64,000 bases of DNA from the NCBI GenBank assembly GCA_949128115.1, contig OX421964.1, positions 12,176,892 to 12,240,891 of the forward strand, given 5' to 3'. Below, one piece after another: positions 57,120 to 64,000 of this stretch (its first letter is position 1; every line of letters begins with the position of its first letter). Below the pieces are notes generated by a model, which was given only the letters and a program-made list of their open reading frames with translations, was not told the DNA's origin and searched no databases. Source of the DNA: Anaspis maculata. Lineage: Eukaryota > Arthropoda > Insecta > Coleoptera > Scraptiidae. A program made the position numbers and the translations under genes.

Positions 57120-57862
57120 CTGTTCATCTGTCCAAACTGATGCGATTTCTTTTAAAAACGTTCGAAAATCTAGTCCGTTTCAAACAAATAATTGCATTTT
57201 CGGATTCAACTATCGCCTCGAGTTGGATACATTCATCGCCGCACCGCTGGAATACTTTCGTAAGTAACTGAATCACGAAAATTCAAGAAAATTTTTCTGC
57301 GCGGTTTTAGTATCACATTCCAGGATGTGAGAATCCTGCCGATTGCCTATCTCGAGGTTTGACGCCTTCGCAGCTTCCAGAACACCCTCTTTGGTTTTCT
57401 GGCCCGCCGTGGGCTAGCACCCCAGAAAGTGATTGGTCAATTGCCCCTTTCAAATCACCTGGTTTTGACAGGGTGCCTGAAGAAATACCCGTAACTTTGT
57501 CAGTTTTCCAGACTGAGCATCCCTTGTTGTCGATGGTTGAAAATTGCTCCTCCTGGAACAAACTGTTGCACTCATGTGTTTACGTCTTGAGATTTTGTCA
57601 CATCTTGTCTATTGACGAGAATGTAATTGCAGCTCCAGATTTGGAAATGGCTGAAATGGTTCTGATTTGCGTGGTTCAAAGTCTACATTTTGCTTCAGAT
57701 CTCGAACGTCTGAAGAGAGATGAGCCTTGTTCTTCGCAGCTGAGAAAACTGCACCCTTTTTTGCATGATAGTATAATCCGTGCTGGAGGCGTCTGCGGCA
57801 TGCGGAAATCAGCTATGATCATTGCCATCCCATTCTTCTTCCAAAAAAGGATAGACTCGTGA
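57120..57862 (+). pseudogene. BEL/Pao RNase H and integrase zinc-region remnant
   Basis: SDSTIASSWI and HRWNTFV.N mark the RNase H core. The segment ENPADCLSRGLTPSQLPEHP and WFSGPPWAS is the typical BEL link to integrase. Stops and a frame change interrupt it near 57260-57310. The remaining frame to 57862 covers the region before the integrase core. The junction near 57050-57120 marks the deletion of protease and reverse transcriptase. Confidence 0.75.
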
Positions 57863-58600
57863 TGCTGATCATCGATTATCATCGACGGACGAATCCTCAT
57901 ACCGGTCCGAACCTCCTGTTGTCGCTTCTCCGCCAAAAGTATTGAATTTTGTCCGCTAGATCAGTTGTTCGCCAACGAGTACGCATGTGCAACTTATGCT
58001 TTCGTGTTCGTCCCAAACCGACTTTTCCTCTTATGGGTGATTTACCTGGCTATCGGGTCTGACCATCGAAGGCTTTTTTCCACACCGGAGTTGACTATGC
58101 CGGCCATTTCTATATTTCTCTACGGCGTGGAAGAGGTTTCAAATCACAAAAAGCTTACTCGTGTTTGTTTGTGTCCATGACCACCAAAGCTTTGCATCTC
58201 GAGAAGACCGCTAGTTTCATGTCCGCTTTGAAACGATTTCTTTCTCGTCGTGGCTGTTGCTCCACCTTGTATTAGGATTGCGGTTCGAATTTTTTAGGTG
58301 CTCGCGCACAGCTTGATGAGTTGTTCTCTTTCCTCAAATCTAATGAGTTCATTGCTGAGTTTGGCGATGAGCTTGCCGAACAACGAATTTCTTGGAAATT
58401 CAACCCGTCATCTAGTCCTCACTTTGGTGGACTGTGGGAGAGTGCTGTCAAATCCGTGAAAGCTCATTTATACAGGGTAGTTGGAGCTCAAATTCTTACG
58501 TACGAAGAATTTTCTACCGTTCTAGCTCAAATCGAGGCCCTTCTGAATTCTCGGCTCTTGACCAGTCTTAGTGAGGATCTCTCGGAACCGACGGACGGCT
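57863..58600 (+). pseudogene. BEL/Pao integrase core, frameshifted
   Basis: In pieces across frames one sees the zinc-type H..H..T.HTG..LL...R..YW pattern, the first catalytic Asp context (VDYAGHFYI) and an interrupted segment with a stop near 58273. The conserved RISWKFNPSSSPHFGGLWES then AVKSVK follows, where the catalytic Glu lies in the GGLWE block. Several frameshifts are visible, so it is inactive. Confidence 0.8.
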
Positions 58601-58979
58601 AACACTCCCGCGCATTTCCTCACATCGACGCCGCTGAAATCTTTGTCATCGCGTGATGTCACGGATCTTCCTATCAACCGATTGGATCGTTCCCAGCTGC
58701 TGGACTCTTATTGTGCAGAACTTTTGGAAGCGTTGGAGTATCGAATATCTGCACACAATGCAGGCGAGGCAAGAATAGAATACGTCTGGCCATCCAGTGA
58801 TCCCGGGAGCCATCGTTGTTGTGGTGAGTGACGTGTCACCACCGCTTGAGTGGCCGCTAGGGAGAGTGGAGCCGGTTTACCCGGGTAAAGATGGCGTTGC
58901 ACGCGTGGCTCTGGTACGTACGTCGAGGGGTAGTTACAAGCGTCCTGTCGTGGAGCTGTGTCCTTTGTCTTCTCAATGA
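58600..58979 (+). pseudogene. BEL/Pao polyprotein C-terminal domain
   Basis: Split over two frames: THFLTSTPL-like PAHFLTSTPLKSLSSRDVTD, then EWPLGRVEPVYPGKDGVARV and RPVVELCPL, matching the DUF5641-type tail (P..H.L.G..L; W.LGRV....PG.DG..R...V....G...RP...L.PL). It ends 69 bp before the polypurine tract. Confidence 0.8.
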
Positions 58980-59058
58980 AGGTCACTAAATTTTCATTAT
59001 TTGTAAATAATTTTGCTCCTCATTTTATTTTCTTTATTTGTTCAACGCGGGGGGGGGA

Positions 59059-59420
59059 TGTTGGGGCCATCTTTAACCAACTGTATCAGTTTATTTATTT
59101 GATTCGGCAACCAGGAATACATCTCTTTAGTTTTATTGCGAGAGCGCCTTTTTGCTCCGTGTTATCATTATTCGAATTTTCTTACTTACACACGTGAATT
59201 AACACGCCGCCGCCTAATCAATTTCGATTACAAGTTTTATAGTTTTGCATGCAATTTTTAGTTTTGTTTTGAACATTTTTGAATATCTTTTTAAGTTCAA
59301 ACTCATTTCCTGTTTTCCGTTCCCTATACCACTCTTTGCGTTGCCCAGTGAGTTTGTTTGTTTTTGCATCACATCATCCGACTGACTGCATTGGTAAGTT
59401 CATTTTCAGTTTCAGTTTTG
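59059..59420 (+). repeat. BEL 3' LTR
   Basis: Begins TGTTGGGG immediately after a G-run. Compared with the 5' LTR it has small indels, for example GATTACAAG for GATTAGGTACAAG. The right edge is uncertain. Confidence 0.75.
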
Positions 59421-59539
59421 AAAATTCTTGAATTTTTTAATGTTTGATCATTCAATCTTTGTTGGTTTTAGTTTCTGACCACGTATTTGGCTTTTCTTTC
59501 ATTGGCAGCGTCAACGGGAAAATAACTTTGAAAAAACAA

Positions 59540-59900
59540 GTGTTTAGGTCACAACAGGCTGTAGTGGTCCGTTACTACTCTAAACTTTGCTCCCAATACA
59601 TAATGCCGAAACTTCTGCACCGCATGCAGCACATCCAACAGTTCTTTTTCGGTGACTGAGTACTTTATTTCGGCTGCCGTAAATGTTTGGCTCCTGACTG
59701 GCAAGCGCGATAACGATTTTTTGCCCTGCTTCCTCTGGATTCAAGCACTTCCTACCATCGGATCTGAGGCATCAAACTGTAGGGTGGAGGTGTCTTGAGC
59801 GATCGGCTTCATGAGCTCTTGGCTGAGATCGGCTTTGCAAAGCTTATACGGCATTGACAATTGCTCTATAAGGTTTAAGGCTCTGTGTCGGTTTTGACAA
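59540..59900 (-). pseudogene. Second Ty3/gypsy RNase H fragment
   Basis: Minus-strand pieces include FDASDP, a frameshift, then FTAAEIKYSVTEKELLDVLH and KFRHYVLGAKFRVVTDHY. The latter are the RNase H segments H(K)FR.Y..G..F.V.TDH typical of Ty3/gypsy. It is homologous to 55490-55702 but diverged and broken. Sequence further right (to about 60300) may belong to the same element but has no recognisable motif. Confidence 0.7.
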
Positions 59901-60299
59901 CGAGCATCGAACTTTTCTGATTATTATCTTTTGTGGCGTAAAAGCATCACCCTGTATCTCGCACAGATTTTTCATCTATTTCCAGAGTGCTGCCGGCACG
60001 GCCTCGAATCCAATTATTGCATCGCGATGCTCCCGTTTTCGCAGACAAGGCAACTGCGTACAATCAGAGATGGCAAAAAGACGCGAAATATACCAGAATA
60101 GAGAATTTGTTCTCGAGCGTTTGGCATTAGTCGCCGCGAGTGCCAACGACCCAGTCTGATCCCGCATAGTGTTTTCCAGATATCCTTCTCTTCCCTGATC
60201 CCCGTTCCAAGTATTATGCCCGTTGTACAGCAGACACGCGGGCTCTGGACGGTCGAAAATAAATCCACACTGACCTAGCGCAAACAGACACAAAGTCGT

Positions 60300-61160
60300 T
60301 AAAAGCCTGGAAATGCCCGCGATGCGTGCGAATTAAGAAAGTTTCAGCTGTTTCGTTTGTGTACGACATTCCTCACCTCCTGTCTGGGACGCGTCTTGCT
60401 GTTCTTATTGCTTTCGTGATGAGTGGTTGGTTCCTTTTTTTTTGTTCTTCCTCATCCTCAATCTCTGCACAGTTGTGTGGTAGGTAAAGTGGTATACTCT
60501 GCGGTAACTTACGACACGACACACTACAAGTAAAGGCTTTTTTTTGATCGGCGGCGAGCATGTTGTAACGCGCTCGCGTTATGCTAATTTTACACGCTAT
60601 TAACGTAGCATTACGTGTCCGTAAGTCATGCTGTTGTTAATTTGAGGAAAGATATTTGAGAGCTTCGTGTAGTTTGACACTTTCGCACTTTTCTGTGATG
60701 GCAACCATGCCGGTAAATAGGCATTTACCACAAGGCACTTACCAGTATATTTGCAGTTTCTTTGAGTTGCTATTTGTGAGTCAATATAACTAATACTATA
60801 AAGGTCTAAATCTAGCTAGGAAACCTACCAATTGCGTAGCAGAAGAACCCAAACAATAATAACTGATAAGGTGTCTTTACAAGCAACAAAAGCAGCAACG
60901 ACGCAAAAATTGTATTATTCATCACGTCATCATATCGTTGTGTTCCCTCTCTTCACTGGTCGCCGATATGATTGACGGTCATGCCATATCCGAATTGATC
61001 CGTGCATAATGGATGAATAAAACCTCTAACGCACACACCACAAACCATTATTATACTCATATACAACTGGAATTGATAATGGTTGTTGTGTGCAGGTGAG
61101 TCCATAACATTCGGAAAGATGCCGGAAATTCACATTGCAGCTTTTAATTAAATAAATCAA
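60300..61160. other. Unassigned stretch
   Basis: A 62-residue minus-strand frame (60373-60561) begins MLAADQKKAFTCSVSCRKLP; no family is recognised. Otherwise AT-rich. Confidence 0.3.
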
Positions 61161-61166
61161 ATATTG

Positions 61167-61301
61167 TACGGGGTGTTTATAAGAGACTGTGATCGCGGCA
61201 GGCTTGGGTCAGGCCGAAAAACGTAGTAACAGGCGCAATTGTGGTGATCGAGAGGGGATTCCAAAGGCGATGCGATCACAGACGTTTATAAACACCCGGT
61301 A
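61167..61301. mobile_element. MITE (TACGGGGTGTTTATAA ends)
   Basis: TACGGGGTGTTTATAAGAGA and the complement TTATAAACACCCGGTA, with GTGATCGC/GCGATCAC inside, bound 135 bp. TA tips suggest a mariner-type origin. Confidence 0.8.
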
Positions 61302-61869
61302 TAAATGTATATTGCGAGTATAAAATGCGATAAGAAATACGGGCACGGCGACATCTAGAGCGCTATTCCAAAGCCAAAGGTATGCATGCGTTGTATAGCT
61401 TTAAATGGCGGAAATGCACATGAATATGCACTCTGGGAGAGCTTTTATGAATATTGAAGGCGTTGTGGTGGTGATAATATTTCAGATTAATTGACTTCGA
61501 AGCTCAATACGTGCGGGCAGCAATAGTAATAACATGCGATTAGTATGAACGATCGGTTGAGGAATGGGTAATCATTCTTCTTTTTCGTGCAAGAGCTGAG
61601 CTGAAGTACTTTAGTGTTCTAGATAATTCATTGGGTACCTACATCCATAATTTCTCAGTGAAACATTGGCAAGTTGCTGTCGGTGAAGTCAGTTCAGTCT
61701 TTTTGTCAGCGTTACTTCTGAGCTGAATCTTAAGTAGTGGAATACTGTTTATTTCAAGAATTATAAGAAAGATAGCGGGCCAAAATAAAGCAGAGACTGG
61801 AATCCACAACCAACAACGAGCTAGCTAGCCAATTGCCTTCTCAATCTTGAACCTACTACTCTTTTGTAA

Positions 61870-62215
61870 GAAATTACCCGACAACTGGCGCCCAACGTAG
61901 GGCGTCGCGCTTGGTTATTTTGTTTTTGTTTTACAATTTCAAGCTTCACGTCAGTATTTTATTATCATTCAGGTGGTGCGCCTTGATTCCCAGCTATGTG
62001 TTGCGCTGGTTGCAAGATTTTTAGCAGCAAGTCAGGCTAGCGGGTGAAAATTGTTTTTGCATGTCAGGAGTAAACTCAGAACGCACGGAGCAAAGCAGAC
62101 AGAATTGAAGTGCATTGCCCGTGACTGGGACGGGACGAATGCAAAAACCGGCCAGCAAGGCTAATTACGTAACAACTGGCGCCCAACGCGGGGCGTCGCG
62201 CCGCACAGTGGTCGG
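61870..62215 (+). repeat. 291-bp unit with tRNA-Lys PBS (plus strand)
   Basis: PBS matches TGGCGCCCAACGTAGGGC (61886) and TGGCGCCCAACGCGGGGC (62177) lie 291 bp apart. The intervening CAAGCTTCACGTCAGTATTT, CAGCTATGTGTTGCGCTGGT and GCCCGTGACTGGGACG are the same blocks as in the minus-strand array at 53-54 kb. The two arrays therefore face each other across the retroelement cluster. Confidence 0.7.
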
Positions 62216-62599
62216 AAAATCAAAAATACGCGCAGAAATTAATTTTTTAAATTTTTTTTTGGACAACTTTGGCATTGGAATACCATAGTAGAATGTTTGG
62301 ACTACTATTTGCCCGAAAACAGCAATTGTTGAAGGAATATTAATACCCGAAACCCAGCTCTGAACTTGACTTACTTGTAGTATTGAAGAGCCCCTTCGTT
62401 AATGAGCGTCAAATGCCGACTTTCTTCCTGGCATAACATAAAAGACGACTCTTTATAAGAATAGCAGCAGTTACCACTGAAATCTGTGAGGTTTTCTCTA
62501 TGAGAAATCCTTAATGAAGTTCACTATTAACACAGTCAAGATGAACTAGTGATTTTTTTATGAAGGCTGGTAAAAAATCAAAACTAATGTGAAGTTCGT

Positions 62600-63335
62600 A
62601 ATTCAAGAAGACTTCTCTTCTAAGTCCCGCTGAATCCCGCCCAATAATTAACACCATGTTATATATACCCTAATGTTTCCGCTACAAAATGCAATAAAAA
62701 GTTTTTGCTACTTTTTGCTACTTTGGCCTCTGGGTCACTTTTTAGGCAAAATTGCACATTAAAATAACAAAATTACTGTAAATTTTGTATTTAGATGAGG
62801 CTTCCGTGTCAACTCCTGCTAAATCCCACCCTATACTATAGTTGATAGCGGGTCACATTCTAATGTTTCAGGTGCAGAATGCAATGAAAAGTTTTCGCTT
62901 CTTTTTGATACTTTGGCCTCTGGGTCCCTTTTCAGGCAAAATTGCACATTATAATAACAAAATTATTGTACATTTTTGTATTCAATGAGGCTTTCTTTTC
63001 AACTCTCGCCGAATCCCACCCTATAATTCATACCATGTTATAGCCTAATGCTTGATCTACAAAATGCAATAAAAAGTTTTTGCTATTTTTTGCTACTTTG
63101 GCCTCTAGGTCCATTTTCAGGCAAAATTTCACATTTAAATAACAAAATTACTGTACATTTTATATCACTGAGGATTTCTTTTCAACTTTCCCCAAATCCC
63201 ACCCTATAATTGATATACCATGTTATACCCTAATGTTTCAGCTACAAAATGCAATGAACAGTTTTTGCTACTTTTCGCACTACTTTGGCCGCAAGGTCCC
63301 TTTTCAAGCCAAATCGCCCATAATGTGAAAACTAA
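62600..63335 (+). repeat. ~187-bp satellite, four units
   Basis: TACTTTGGCC recurs at about 62720, 62910, 63096 and 63279. Each unit also has CAAAATGCAAT.AAAAGTTTT, TTTCAGGCAAAATT.CACAT and GAATCCCACCCTATA. The period shortens from 190 to 183 bp, and the last unit is the most diverged. Confidence 0.9.
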
Positions 63336-64000
63336 TTGAAAATTCCAGGCATTCTACTTTCTGGGTTAGGACTTCACATCACTGATCAGTAATCACCTCA
63401 TTCATGATTAAAGTGGTAACTGGATGCGAAACTGCCCTCGGGTCTCCCCGCAATAATGCTCATAAAGTATTTCTTAATTAATTATGCTCATATTGATAGA
63501 AATTGAGAAAAAGCACCAACACTAACTGGTTAGGTTGGTACATCATAAATAGCTAAAAACGGGCCCAAGACTTGACCAACAAGTCATTTCATTGACAGTT
63601 TTGGAAATTTTGGTCGGCTTTTTGGAATTTCATCTCCTGTCCTATCCCCAATTTTGATGAAGCATGATTTTAAATATTTCTTCCTAGAATGTCTTTGTCT
63701 ATAATCACTTATTCTGAAAGTTTCGTGAACTTTTGTTGTTTTTTCTAAATTCCACCCCTATCGCTACCCCTATTCTGAAGAGAGATTTTTTCTAAAATTC
63801 TTTCTAAAATTCTTTCTAAAGAATGCGGGACCATTGTCCACTGATTTAAATAATGAATTCAAAAATGTTAATCACTTTTTCGACATTTCCCCCTTGTTTC
63901 ATCCCCTATTTTGATGTTGGGTTTTCTTCATAATTGTTCTCAAGAATGTCTATCCGTTGTCTACTCCTTCTGAAAGTTTTTGTGAATTTTCATCGTTATT
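63336..64000. other. Unassigned AT-rich tail
   Basis: No gene, tandem repeat or terminal inverted repeat is seen. TTCTAAAATTCTTTCTAAA-type microduplications occur at about 63790-63820. Confidence 0.4.

Larger units (their letters stand above)
55703..59420 (+). mobile_element. BEL/Pao LTR retrotransposon, internally deleted
   Basis: Two ~350-bp direct LTRs (55703 to about 56055 and 59059 to about 59420) begin TGTTGGGGCCATC. They share TTTAATTCTG..GCGAGAGCGCC and AACACGCCGCCGCCTAATCA. A G-rich polypurine tract (59048-59057) precedes the 3' LTR. The order is gag, RNase H, integrase, C-terminal domain, as in BEL/Pao. Protease and reverse transcriptase are missing, and the reading frame has stops and shifts, so it cannot move on its own. 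Confidence 0.85.

Overview
The window looks like a repeat-laden, AT-rich arthropod (most likely insect) nuclear genome. The evidence is two spliced genes with GT-AG introns, a BEL/Pao LTR retrotransposon, Ty3/gypsy remnants, piggyBac-, Harbinger- and mariner-like DNA elements, a tRNA-derived SINE, and many long inverted repeats. Nothing in the sequence fixes the insect order.

Two host genes are supported, both on the minus strand. The first is importin subunit beta-1 (karyopherin beta-1), the nuclear import receptor. It runs from a GC-rich 5' region at about 32.6-31.6 kb leftwards through six coding exons (32001-32073, 31311-31552, 18586-18891, 14022-14359, 11277-11776, 6083-6526). All junctions keep frame and together encode residues 1-634. 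The C-terminal quarter to third is not in the window, so it must lie beyond base 1 after an intron of at least 6 kb. The second gene is a three-exon, 202-residue secreted thaumatin-like protein (50746-50940, 49120-49311, 48795-49016).

Everything else is intron or intergenic sequence built from mobile DNA. Region by region: 0-6 kb, a decayed piggyBac-like element, a 2.2-kb foldback palindrome and MITEs; 6-32 kb, importin-beta introns holding foldbacks, a Helitron-like element with 118-bp tandem repeats and RGAC microsatellites, and a tRNA-SINE inside an inverted repeat; 33-45 kb, stacked and nested palindromic elements, several with TA-flanked CAGGGT ends, one carrying a Harbinger insertion; 45-51 kb, MITEs and the thaumatin-like gene, whose long intron holds a degenerate minisatellite; 51-62 kb, a retroelement cluster with a broken BEL/Pao element, gypsy RNase H fragments, and 291-bp tandem repeats that each contain a tRNA-Lys primer-binding site; 62.6-63.3 kb, a ~187-bp satellite.

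The most intriguing signal is a ~60-bp structured element. It is present five times, once in each of the five large importin-beta introns and always antisense to the gene. The copies have compensatory changes in the closing stem and a core (CTAAACGC...GCGGAGCTGGGA) resembling the twister self-cleaving ribozyme. That identity is inference from memory of the motif and needs a covariance-model search.
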